A stretch of 38,922 bases of DNA from Colivivens sp964452915 (GTDB lineage Bacteria; Bacteroidota; Bacteroidia; Bacteroidales; Bacteroidaceae). The notes below the pieces were generated by a model. That model was not told the origin of the DNA and ran no database searches. It saw only the letters and a program-made list of their open reading frames with translations. The first letter of the stretch is position 1. Each line of letters opens with the position of its first letter. Below, piece by piece: positions 1 through 7,608 of the stretch. The stretch covers positions 1-38,922 of the forward strand of contig CAYVNW010000028.1 of NCBI GenBank assembly GCA_964452915.1, read 5' to 3'. Made by a program: the position numbers and the translations under genes.

Positions 1-1
1 C

Positions 2-148
2 TGCCTGCCCCCGTTTGACGGACTGTACGACCGCTGGTACAGCTACAAGTGGTACGCTGCGGGGTTCATGGTGATGCTCCTCTTGCTGTGGGCGGCGTGG
101 CTGATACGCGGGAGACAAGCCAACACCTTGATCTATGCCATGACGTAG
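2..148 (+). CDS. C-terminal fragment of an unidentified membrane protein (truncated by window edge)
   Basis: An open frame runs from the window edge to a TAG at 146-148 and gives 48 residues. It has an aromatic-rich stretch (DRWYSYKWYAAG) followed by a hydrophobic segment (about residues 19-37, ending LLLLWAAWLI) and a short basic tail (RGRQ). This looks like a last transmembrane helix with a cytoplasmic end. The local base composition is clearly richer in G+C than the A/T-rich gap that follows, which supports it being coding. No family can be assigned from so little sequence. It could also be a chance frame, so confidence is low. Confidence 0.35.
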   Translation, partial: CLPPFDGLYDRWYSYKWYAAGFMVMLLLLWAAWLIRGRQANTLIYAMT

Positions 149-493
149 CCGCTTACCTGCGAAGTAAATCAGCAAAATGTTAAAGGCTAAGTAAAGCGAA
201 TCAGTAAACAAGAGCAAATAGTGTGTCGGCAAAGTCACGTCTAATGCTGCCATCAATGGGATTTGCAGCATGCAAAGGTGCGTACTTATTGCCCATAGAT
301 AATACCACACATATTACTTGAACCCACAGATGATACTACATCGTAATGTATCAATTAACCAGCATGATAAACACTGTCAACTGGGCATTCATTTCACATT
401 AATGCCCCACTCAACATGCGGCATAAAAAAGCACTGATTTTCAAGCCCTACCACCAAATCAAGCAACAAAAATAAAAAAGTTTATAAATATTT
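149..493. other. Non-coding stretch upstream of the dcw cluster
   Basis: I see no convincing gene here. It contains a copy of a dispersed repeat (191-251, listed separately) and two small dyads. One is ATGCTGC/GCAGCAT at 244-250 and 265-271. The other is GGGCATT/AATGCCC at 383-389 and 401-407. Neither dyad is followed by a T-tract, so they are not obvious terminators. The stretch is A/T-rich, like other intergenic regions of this window. Confidence 0.5.
191..251 (+). repeat. Dispersed intergenic repeat, left copy
   Basis: The 22 bases at 191-212 match 38809-38830 at 21 positions. Weaker similarity continues to about 251: a shared AGTGT, then AAAGTCA, then CTGCC, paralleling 38831-38870. A degenerate extra copy of the GTAAATCAG core begins at 164. 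The repeat lies in non-coding DNA at both edges of the window, outside all recognised genes. Confidence 0.6.
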
Positions 494-519
494 GTGGGGA
501 AATGTGGTGGAATGTGGAG
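494..519 (+). promoter_or_regulatory. Triple MraZ box (operator) upstream of mraZ
   Basis: Three GTGG-starting units begin at 494, 504 and 514, giving an exact 10-bp period. The pentamers are TGGGG (495-499), TGGTG (505-509) and TGGAG (515-519), separated by 5-bp spacers. Known MraZ operators in E. coli and Mycoplasma are direct TGGGN-type repeats with 5-bp spacers upstream of mraZ, so architecture and position both match. The array covers the place where a -33 element should lie relative to the TAnnTTTG box at 529-536, which fits repression of the dcw operon by MraZ. Confidence 0.8.
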
Positions 520-528
520 TTTTTTCAT

Positions 529-536
529 TACATTTG
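529..536 (+). promoter_or_regulatory. Bacteroidota -7 box of the dcw operon promoter
   Basis: TACATTTG matches the Bacteroidota primary-sigma -7 consensus TAnnTTTG. It lies about 85 bp before the mraZ ATG and immediately downstream of the MraZ box array. No good -33 TTTG is visible at the expected spacing, because the operator repeats occupy it. Transcription would start near 541-545. Confidence 0.65.
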
Positions 537-621
537 CAGTCGCAAAGTAGTGCGAACCACCAAAGGGTTGTGATTTGCCTACAAACAAGAATTGCGCTGT
601 AAAAGGAAAAAGTAAGAATTG

Positions 622-1080
622 ATGCGTTTTATAGGGGATTACACAGCAAAGGCTGATGCTAAAGGCAGAGTATTTCTGCCAGCTCAGTTCAGGAAGGTAC
701 TCGAAGCAGGAAACGAGACCCGATTCATCCTGCGCGTCGACCTCTTCCAAAAATGTCTTGTACTGTATCCTGAAAGCATTTGGAACGAAATGTTGGACAT
801 GCTCCGACAGAGACTTAACAGATGGAACGGACAGCATCAACATATACTGAGACAATTCCTTGCCGATGCAGAAATAGTGGAGCTGGACAACAGTGGGCGA
901 TTTCTCATCAACAAGCACAAGCTGCAATACGCCGGCATAAAGCAAGATGTCAGGTTTCTTGCAGTAGACGACCATATTGAAGTGTGGGACAAGCAACAAT
1001 GCGAGGAAGTACTCAAAGACGACTCCAAACTTGGAGAGGAATTACAGGATCTAATGGATTTAGACGCGCTTGCAAATTAG
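622..1080 (+). CDS. mraZ: MraZ, transcriptional regulator of the dcw cluster
   Basis: The product (152 aa) is the first gene of the division and cell-wall cluster. MraZ is a SpoVT/AbrB-like DNA-binding protein with two tandem domains, each carrying a DxKGR-type motif. Here the first is ADAKGRVFLP (about residues 11-20) and the second is ELDNSGRFLI (about residues 92-101). The ATG at 622 gives the family-typical start MRFIGDYTAK; a TTG one codon upstream is possible but unnecessary. Length agrees with the usual 140-155 aa. Three 10-bp-spaced MraZ boxes upstream (494-519) suggest autoregulation of the whole operon. A gap of 100 bp separates it from rsmH. Confidence 0.95.
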   Translation: MRFIGDYTAKADAKGRVFLPAQFRKVLEAGNETRFILRVDLFQKCLVLYPESIWNEMLDMLRQRLNRWNGQHQHILRQFLADAEIVELDNSGRFLINKHKLQYAGIKQDVRFLAVDDHIEVWDKQQCEEVLKDDSKLGEELQDLMDLDALAN

Positions 1081-1180
1081 TATATTGTCTTGATTATCAA
1101 CCACGACAATTCTTACAACTCGCGCGCGTACATTATTATATATAGTATTTTTCATAAACATACAATAGATATTCCACAAA

Positions 1181-2101
1181 ATGGGACAAGAAACCGAAAC
1201 ATATCACGTACCTGTACTGCTCAAGCAAAGTATTGACGGTATGAATATCAAGAAAGACGGAGTATATGTCGATGTCACTTTTGGTGGAGGAGGCCATAGC
1301 AGGGAAATCCTAAGCAGATTGCAAGGCAATGCGCGACTTTATGGATTTGACCAAGATGCTGATACAGAAAAAAATATTATAAAAGAGAACAAACACTTCA
1401 TCTTCGTGAGAAGTAACTTCAGATATTTGAAGAACTTTATGCGATATTATGGAGAGAGCGATGGAGTCGATGCCATTCTTGCCGACCTTGGAGTCTCTTC
1501 ACATCATTTCGATGACAGTCAGCGTGGATTCTCATTTAGAACCGACGGACCATTAGATATGAGGATGAACCAACAATCATCAACAACAGCTGCCGATATT
1601 GTAAATTCATATAACGAAAAACAATTGGCAGACGTTTTCTACCTTTATGGCGAACTGAACAACAGCAGACAAATTGCCGCCGCTATAATAAAAGCCAGAC
1701 AAGCACAGGAGATAACTACAACTGGAGAATTATCTTTAATCGTACGAGATTATCTCAAAAGAGACAGAGAGAAGAAAGATCTGGCAAGAGTGTTCCAAGC
1801 GTTGAGAATCGAAGTGAACCACGAAATGGACGCACTAAAAGAGATGCTCGACGCAGCAACCGACGTGTTAAAGCCAGGAGGACGTCTCGTAGTTATCACA
1901 TACCACTCTCTTGAGGACAGGATTGTGAAAAACCTAATGAGAACAGGCAATACAGAAGGAATCGAGGAAAAAGATTTTTATGGACAAACGAATTCTCCAT
2001 TTAAGATCATAACACGAAAACCGATCGTTCCAGATGCAAATGAACAATCAACGAACCCACGATCAAGAAGCGCTAAGCTGAGAATAGCAGAACGAGTGTA
2101 A
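1181..2101 (+). CDS. rsmH: 16S rRNA (cytosine(1402)-N4)-methyltransferase RsmH
   Basis: This 306-aa protein methylates N4 of C1402 in the 16S rRNA P-site using S-adenosylmethionine. It shows the family start YHVPVLLKQSID, the SAM-binding loop VDVTFGGGGHS (about residues 30-40), ADLGVSSHHFD, and the late motif YHSLEDRIVK. Length matches the family (300-315 aa). It is second in the dcw cluster, as in most bacteria, and is followed by ftsL after 21 bp. The upstream 100-bp gap contains a weak dyad (ATTGTC/GACAAT, about 1084-1113) and a CGCGCGCG run but no clear promoter. Confidence 0.97.
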   Translation: MGQETETYHVPVLLKQSIDGMNIKKDGVYVDVTFGGGGHSREILSRLQGNARLYGFDQDADTEKNIIKENKHFIFVRSNFRYLKNFMRYYGESDGVDAILADLGVSSHHFDDSQRGFSFRTDGPLDMRMNQQSSTTAADIVNSYNEKQLADVFYLYGELNNSRQIAAAIIKARQAQEITTTGELSLIVRDYLKRDREKKDLARVFQALRIEVNHEMDALKEMLDAATDVLKPGGRLVVITYHSLEDRIVKNLMRTGNTEGIEEKDFYGQTNSPFKIITRKPIVPDANEQSTNPRSRSAKLRIAERV

Positions 2102-2122
2102 CACATAAGGCTAAAAGTAACA

Positions 2123-2599
2123 ATGGAAGATAAATATACCGACATAGAAGGGCAACAGGGCAAGGATCTCGACGAACAGAAGAAAGAAGAACAAGAAATC
2201 GTGGAGCAAGAAGAAGCAATTGAAGCCATCAAGAAGTTCACCGACAAAGATGAGGATGAAGACGAAGACGGAATCGGAGAAATCAGTTTGAAGTCTATCA
2301 TCGGTGGTGATATTCTTCAGAGTCGTTTTATGCTGCACCAAGTCGTGTTCTTCATGTTTTTGGTGATATTGGCATTGATATACACGGGCAACCGTTATGC
2401 AAGCCAACAGGATGCGCTACTAATTGACAGCCTGAAAATACAATTACAGGAAGAACGGTATAAAGTACTTACCATTGAAAGTGAACTGCTCAACGCAAGC
2501 CGTCAATCCGAGATTGTCAAGAAACTTAAGGAAAACGGAGACTCTTCCCTTCTCCACACCACAACACCTCCGTTTGCAATCAAGATGCACGAGGAGTGA
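2123..2599 (+). CDS. ftsL: FtsL-like divisome protein with acidic N-terminal extension
   Basis: The product (158 aa) has a long, highly charged cytoplasmic segment (about residues 1-55, with alternating D/E runs at about 42-49). One transmembrane helix follows (about 73-90, VVFFMFLVILALIYTGNR), then a short heptad-like periplasmic region (SLKIQLQEERYKVLTIESELLNASRQSEI). Position between rsmH and ftsI and the single-pass coiled-coil layout identify it as FtsL, which in the divisome links FtsQ to the FtsW/FtsI synthase. Sequence identity across FtsL proteins is poor, so the call rests on topology and synteny. The N-terminus is much longer than in E. coli FtsL (121 aa total). Confidence 0.85.
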   Translation: MEDKYTDIEGQQGKDLDEQKKEEQEIVEQEEAIEAIKKFTDKDEDEDEDGIGEISLKSIIGGDILQSRFMLHQVVFFMFLVILALIYTGNRYASQQDALLIDSLKIQLQEERYKVLTIESELLNASRQSEIVKKLKENGDSSLLHTTTPPFAIKMHEE

Positions 2600-2617
2600 A
2601 TCTAAAACAAGTAAAGA

Positions 2618-4837
2618 ATGAAGTTCAATAAAAGATACATATCAGGTCAATCAACAATAGTAATAATTGCCACGCTCCTATTTGGAGCGGGCATAATATT
2701 CTTTATGGTTAAGACCATGGTGTTCGACAAGCAGAAATGGGAAGATGTCAGAAAGAAGGAATTCGAAAGAGACAGCTTGGAAGTCAAGCCGATGCGTGGA
2801 AACATCTTGTCATCTGACGGTCAACTTATGGCAAGTAGTCTGCCTGATTACAAAATATATATTGACTTCAAATCAGGTCTTTCAAAAAAGGCAATAAAAT
2901 TCAATGACTTCTCACACCAAGATTCTATAACGTATCTTACAAAGGACTCTCTTTTTTCCGGTACTGGTGATAAATATGCCAAACGGCTCGACTCAATCTG
3001 TAACGGACTGAGTACTATATGCCCGAAAATGACGCCACAAGAATACAAGGAGCATTTAGCTGAAGGGTGGAAAAATCAAAGCCGTTATTTTGAAATATGC
3101 AAGAGCACAACGCTCAACTACATTCAATATAAGGATTTAATGTCACTTCCTTTCTTTAAAGAATACGAACGGCATAAATATTATGTAGGACTTACAATCG
3201 TTCCACGAAACAATCGTAAAAAGCCATTCGGTTCACTTGCAAGACGCACATTAGGCGAAATGTACGGTGCCATCGACTCAGCACGGTCAGGTTTGGAACT
3301 GGCATATGACTCATTGCTAAAAGGAGTGCCAGGTATTAAACACCGTAGGAAGATATTAAGCAAATATGTCGATCTCATCGATATAAAACCAGAGAACGGC
3401 TACGATATCGTAACATCAATAGATGTAACAATGCAAGACATCTGCGAAAATGCTCTACGGAAAGAATTCGAGGTAATCAAAGGCACAGGCGGACTTGCTG
3501 ATATGGGCGTTGTAGTTCTAATGGAGACCAAAACAGGAGATGTGAAGAGTATTGTTAATCTGTCGCTCTACGATGACGGGCAATACTACGAAGCACGAAA
3601 CTTTGCTCTTGCTGCATTGATGGAGCCTGGGTCTACATTCAAAACAGCATCGATTCTTGTGGGATTGGATGACGGCACTCTCACCTTGAACGACCATGTG
3701 GACGGAAACGGAGGTGTTTACAATATGTACGGCGCAAAGATGCGAGACCACAACTGGAACCGCGGAGGATACGGGGATATGGATGTCGCACACACATTGA
3801 TGTTCTCATCGAACATCGGAGTAAGCCGGCTTATAGATTCCAGATATCATAACCACCCGGAGAAATTCGTCGAAGGTCTGCGTCGTATAGGTATCGGCAC
3901 CCCTCTTGGGCTCAAATTCGTAGGTTCCGCTGACCCTGTCATCAGAATGCCAAAGGCTGACCATAGCAATTGGTCGAAGACTGCACTTGCATGGATGTCA
4001 ATTGGCTATGAAACACAGATTCCACCGATTTCAACAGTTACATTCTATAACGCCATAGCGAACAACGGTAAAATGGTACGGCCGCGTTTCGTCAAATCGA
4101 TACAAAAGGAAGGGAAGACAATTGAGAATTGTCCTGTCGAAGTAATAAAAGAACAAATAGCCAAGCCTGAAGCAGTGAAGCAGATACAAGACATACTCGT
4201 AAGAGTTGTCAAGGAAGGCGTGGGAAAACGTGCCGGCAGTAAATATTTCCAAGTTGCCGGCAAGACAGGTACCGCACAAATCGGAGGTAAAGGAGGATAT
4301 AAAGGCGGTGGCCATCTCGTCAGTTTTTGTGGCTACTTCCCTGCAGAAGACCCACAATACACCTGTATAGTCGCAATACGACTTGCTCACGGTCTTGCAT
4401 CAGGAGGAGGACAAGCAGGACCTGTATTCAAGAACATTGCGGAAAGTATATACGCCAATGCAGTAACCAATGACATTTCAAAATACAAAGACTCTTTGGC
4501 CGTACACACACCTTACATCCGTCAAGGCAATATTGATGCTGCCAAAAAAGTACTGACAGAACTCAAGATACCATTCAACGCACCGGCTATGACCAATGGA
4601 GAAATCGGTGGGATCGAAGTAAACGGCAACAACATACAGTTCACAATAGCGCCAAACGATTATGACCACATGCCAAACCTCGTTGGAATGGGACTGCGTG
4701 ATGCTGTTTATGAAATTGAACGCAGAGGAATGAGAGCAAAGGCTATCGGAATGGGAACAGTCAGAAAGCAAAGCGTAGAAGCGGGAAGCAAGACCACACC
4801 GCAAAAGATTGTAACCATTGAGCTAAGCCAAGACTAA
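2618..4837 (+). CDS. ftsI: FtsI/PBP2-type penicillin-binding protein, septal transpeptidase with C-terminal PASTA domain
   Basis: This 739-aa class B penicillin-binding protein cross-links septal peptidoglycan. It has a short cytoplasmic start, a transmembrane anchor (about residues 12-32), a pedestal domain, and a transpeptidase domain with the three catalytic motifs. These are SxxK at Ser339-Lys342 (PGSTFK), SxN at Ser397-Asn399 and KTGT at 549-552. A single PASTA-like domain ends the protein (about 683-739, starting HMPNLVGMGLRDAVYEIE). The PASTA tail makes it longer than E. coli FtsI (588 aa) and is usual in Bacteroidota. It sits between ftsL and murE with 18- and 31-bp gaps, and its partner FtsW is encoded downstream. 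Confidence 0.96.
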   Translation: MKFNKRYISGQSTIVIIATLLFGAGIIFFMVKTMVFDKQKWEDVRKKEFERDSLEVKPMRGNILSSDGQLMASSLPDYKIYIDFKSGLSKKAIKFNDFSHQDSITYLTKDSLFSGTGDKYAKRLDSICNGLSTICPKMTPQEYKEHLAEGWKNQSRYFEICKSTTLNYIQYKDLMSLPFFKEYERHKYYVGLTIVPRNNRKKPFGSLARRTLGEMYGAIDSARSGLELAYDSLLKGVPGIKHRRKILSKYVDLIDIKPENGYDIVTSIDVTMQDICENALRKEFEVIKGTGGLADMGVVVLMETKTGDVKSIVNLSLYDDGQYYEARNFALAALMEPGSTFKTASILVGLDDGTLTLNDHVDGNGGVYNMYGAKMRDHNWNRGGYGDMDVAHTLMFSSNIGVSRLIDSRYHNHPEKFVEGLRRIGIGTPLGLKFVGSADPVIRMPKADHSNWSKTALAWMSIGYETQIPPISTVTFYNAIANNGKMVRPRFVKSIQKEGKTIENCPVEVIKEQIAKPEAVKQIQDILVRVVKEGVGKRAGSKYFQVAGKTGTAQIGGKGGYKGGGHLVSFCGYFPAEDPQYTCIVAIRLAHGLASGGGQAGPVFKNIAESIYANAVTNDISKYKDSLAVHTPYIRQGNIDAAKKVLTELKIPFNAPAMTNGEIGGIEVNGNNIQFTIAPNDYDHMPNLVGMGLRDAVYEIERRGMRAKAIGMGTVRKQSVEAGSKTTPQKIVTIELSQD

Positions 4838-4868
4838 AGATAAAATCAGATTATAAACAAACAAAAAT

Positions 4869-6326
4869 ATGAATATCAAAGAACTGGTAAAGAATATAAA
4901 GATTACCGAAACAAAAGGAGACCTTACAAAAGAAATAAAGGGAATCTGCATAGACTCCCGTCAGGCACACGACGGATACATGTTCGTTGCAGTAAAGGGC
5001 ACTCAAACCGATGGACACCAATATATTGGCAAAGCAATCGAATTAGGGGCATCAACAGTATTGTGCGAGGATCTTCCAAATGATATTTATCCAAATGTCA
5101 CATATATTAAGGTGACGGACACAGAGCAGATAGTTGGAGTTGTGGCAACCACTTTCTATGGAGACTCATCGTCAAAGCTAAAATTGGTCGGAGTGACAGG
5201 AACGAACGGGAAAACAACCATAGCGACAACATTATACAACATGTTCCGCTACATGGGACATAAAGTTGGTTTGATTTCAACCGTAATGAATTACGTTGAC
5301 GATAAAGCAATTCATACAGAACATACGACACCCGACCCTATCACACTGAACCAATTGTTAGCACAGATGGTTGACGCAGGATGCGAATATGCTTTCATGG
5401 AAGTCAGTTCACACTCCATTGTCCAAAACCGAATCGGGGGACTAACCTTTGTTGGTGGAATCTTTACAAACATAACAAGGGATCATCTTGACTATCACAA
5501 GACTTTCGAGAACTATATAAAGGCAAAAAAGCAATTCTTCGACCAATTACCGGCAAACGCATTTGCTATTACCAACCTTGACGACAAAAATGGCATGGTG
5601 ATGGTACAAAACACAAAAGCGACGATAAAGACTTACTCAATGCAGCAACCTGCCGATTTCAAGGCAAAAATCATAGAATGCCACTTTGCTGGGATGTATC
5701 TTGAGATCAATAAGATGGAAGTAGGCGTAAGTTTCATTGGTAAATTCAACGTCTCAAACCTGCTTGCCGTATACGGCGCAGCAGTCATGCTTGGCAAAAA
5801 ACCACAGGATATACTTGTGGCAATGAGTGCGATGAAACCGGTCAGCGGAAGATTAGAAGCTCTCAATTCACCGACAGGATATACTGTAATTGTGGATTAT
5901 GCCCATACACCCGATGCCATCGAAAATGTCCTAAAAGCAATACATGGTGTTCTGGAAGGAAAGGGCAAAGTGATAACCGTATGTGGAGCCGGAGGTAACA
6001 GAGACAAAGGTAAAAGGCCTCTCATGGCACAGGAAGCAGTAAAACAAAGCGACAAAGTCATTATAACAAGTGACAATCCAAGATTTGAAGAGCCACAAGA
6101 CATCATAAACGACATGCTTGCCGGACTAAACGAAGAGCAAATGAATAAGGTTATATCAATCGTCGATCGCAGACAGGCCATAAAGACTGCATGCATGATG
6201 GCACACAAAGGTGATGTAATACTCATTGCCGGCAAAGGACATGAAGATTATCAAGAGATTAAAGGAGTCAAGCATCATTTTGACGACAAAGAAGAAGTAA
6301 GAAAAATTTTCGCTAATATAAAGTAG
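4869..6326 (+). CDS. murE: UDP-N-acetylmuramoyl-L-alanyl-D-glutamate--2,6-diaminopimelate ligase MurE
   Basis: The 485-aa Mur ligase adds the third stem-peptide residue to UDP-MurNAc-L-Ala-D-Glu in the cytoplasm. The ATP-binding loop GVTGTNGKTT lies at residues 108-117, followed by HTTPDP and EVSSHSIVQNRI. The substrate-specificity motif DNPR is at 402-405. DNPR is the signature of ligases that use meso-diaminopimelate rather than lysine, so the cell wall is predicted to be of the mDAP type. GKGHEDYQ near the end is also typical. The gene is 10 bp upstream of mraY. Confidence 0.97.
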   Translation: MNIKELVKNIKITETKGDLTKEIKGICIDSRQAHDGYMFVAVKGTQTDGHQYIGKAIELGASTVLCEDLPNDIYPNVTYIKVTDTEQIVGVVATTFYGDSSSKLKLVGVTGTNGKTTIATTLYNMFRYMGHKVGLISTVMNYVDDKAIHTEHTTPDPITLNQLLAQMVDAGCEYAFMEVSSHSIVQNRIGGLTFVGGIFTNITRDHLDYHKTFENYIKAKKQFFDQLPANAFAITNLDDKNGMVMVQNTKATIKTYSMQQPADFKAKIIECHFAGMYLEINKMEVGVSFIGKFNVSNLLAVYGAAVMLGKKPQDILVAMSAMKPVSGRLEALNSPTGYTVIVDYAHTPDAIENVLKAIHGVLEGKGKVITVCGAGGNRDKGKRPLMAQEAVKQSDKVIITSDNPRFEEPQDIINDMLAGLNEEQMNKVISIVDRRQAIKTACMMAHKGDVILIAGKGHEDYQEIKGVKHHFDDKEEVRKIFANIK

Positions 6327-6336
6327 ACTCAAACCA

Positions 6337-7608
6337 ATGCTTTATCATATATCACAATATCTCGACCAAATTAATTTCCCTGGAGCAGGAATGTGGACCT
6401 ACATCTCGTTCCGTTCATTACTTGCGCTCATGTTGTCGCTGATTATATCTATGTCTGTGGGTAAGGGATTTATCACATACATGAAACGCAAGCGCTATAT
6501 AGAAAATTCACGTGACGCTGAAACCGACCCTTATGGCGTATTGAAGAAGGGAACCCCGTCGATGGGTGGTATAGTAATTGTAGCTGCTGTGGTCATACCG
6601 ACACTGCTACTTGGCAGACTTGACAACATATACATCAACCTGCTCCTAATTACAATCTTGTGGTTTGGAATCCTTGGATTCATTGACGATTACATAAAAT
6701 TAAAAGGTAATAAAGACGGACTTAAGCCACGTGTCAAATTGCTTGGGCAATTAATCTTGGGCACTGTTGTCGGTATCGCACTCTGGCTGTCGCCACAAGC
6801 CGTTGTCAGAGAAAATGTCAAGATCGAACAAGGAGAGTCGACAGGAATTGTATATCACAAGAGCGAAGCTCGAAAGTCAACTGTAACCACCGTTCCATTC
6901 TTGAAGAACAACAATCTCGATTATTACGAAGCATTCAAGTGGATAAAAGACGGTAAGACGAGACGTGCCTGTGGGTGGATACTGTTCGTACTGGTCACAA
7001 CATTCGTAATCACAGCAGTATCTAATGGAGCGAATCTGAACGACGGTATGGATGGCATGTGTGCAGGAAACTCCGCCATCATAGGTGCGGCATTGGGCAT
7101 TTTGGCATACGTGTCCGGACATATTCGGTTTGCAAGCTACCTGAATGTTATGTACATACCAGGGTCAGAGGAAATAGTTGTCTTTCTATGTGCTTTTGTC
7201 GGAGCACTCATAGGTTTCTTGTGGTATAACTCGTTCCCAGCAAAAATGTTCATGGGCGATACAGGAAGCCTTGCTATCGGTGGCGTAATAGCAGTTACCG
7301 CGGTAGTCATACACAAGGAGTTGCTTATGCCTATACTTTGTGGAATCTTCCTGGTGGAAAGCTTGTCCGTAATACTACAAGTATGGTATGCGAAACAAGG
7401 AAATAAGCGTGGAGTGAAGCAACGGCTGTTCAAGCGTGCGCCAATCCACGACCACTTCAGGGTATTGAAAAGCCAGCTCATGCCTGACTGTAAATACCTT
7501 ATAAAAAGGCCAACAACAGTATTACACGAGAACATGATAACAATCCGCTTTTGGATTATAACGATCCTGTTAGCGGCAATAACAATCATAACATTAAAGA
7601 TCAGATGA
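6337..7608 (+). CDS. mraY: Phospho-N-acetylmuramoyl-pentapeptide-transferase MraY
   Basis: This 423-aa polytopic membrane enzyme transfers phospho-MurNAc-pentapeptide to undecaprenyl phosphate, making lipid I. Family motifs are DDYIKLKGNKDGLKPR, NDGMDG (residues 235-240, catalytic aspartates) and FMGDTGSLAIGG. The cytoplasmic loop motif reads PIHDHF, with His371-Asp372-His373 where many MraY proteins have three histidines. It is about 60 residues longer than E. coli MraY (360 aa). The extra length lies largely in a hydrophilic insert (about residues 155-205, around ENVKIEQGESTG) between transmembrane helices. The stop codon overlaps the murD start (ATGA), indicating translational coupling. 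Confidence 0.96.
   Translation: MLYHISQYLDQINFPGAGMWTYISFRSLLALMLSLIISMSVGKGFITYMKRKRYIENSRDAETDPYGVLKKGTPSMGGIVIVAAVVIPTLLLGRLDNIYINLLLITILWFGILGFIDDYIKLKGNKDGLKPRVKLLGQLILGTVVGIALWLSPQAVVRENVKIEQGESTGIVYHKSEARKSTVTTVPFLKNNNLDYYEAFKWIKDGKTRRACGWILFVLVTTFVITAVSNGANLNDGMDGMCAGNSAIIGAALGILAYVSGHIRFASYLNVMYIPGSEEIVVFLCAFVGALIGFLWYNSFPAKMFMGDTGSLAIGGVIAVTAVVIHKELLMPILCGIFLVESLSVILQVWYAKQGNKRGVKQRLFKRAPIHDHFRVLKSQLMPDCKYLIKRPTTVLHENMITIRFWIITILLAAITIITLKIR

Noticed and set aside
244..271. 7-bp dyad ATGCTGC/GCAGCAT as a terminator for the left partial gene
   Set aside because: There is no T-tract follows and it lies about 100 bp from the stop. The dyad at 383-407 fails for the same reason.
448..999. 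183-codon open frame on the minus strand over mraZ
   Set aside because: It is antisense to mraZ and its promoter, with no recognisable domain and composition expected of a shadow frame.
1084..1113. Small hairpin ATTGTC/GACAAT between mraZ and rsmH as an attenuator
   Set aside because: The stem is only 6 bp with a 15-base loop and no T-run; it is too weak to support termination inside the dcw operon.
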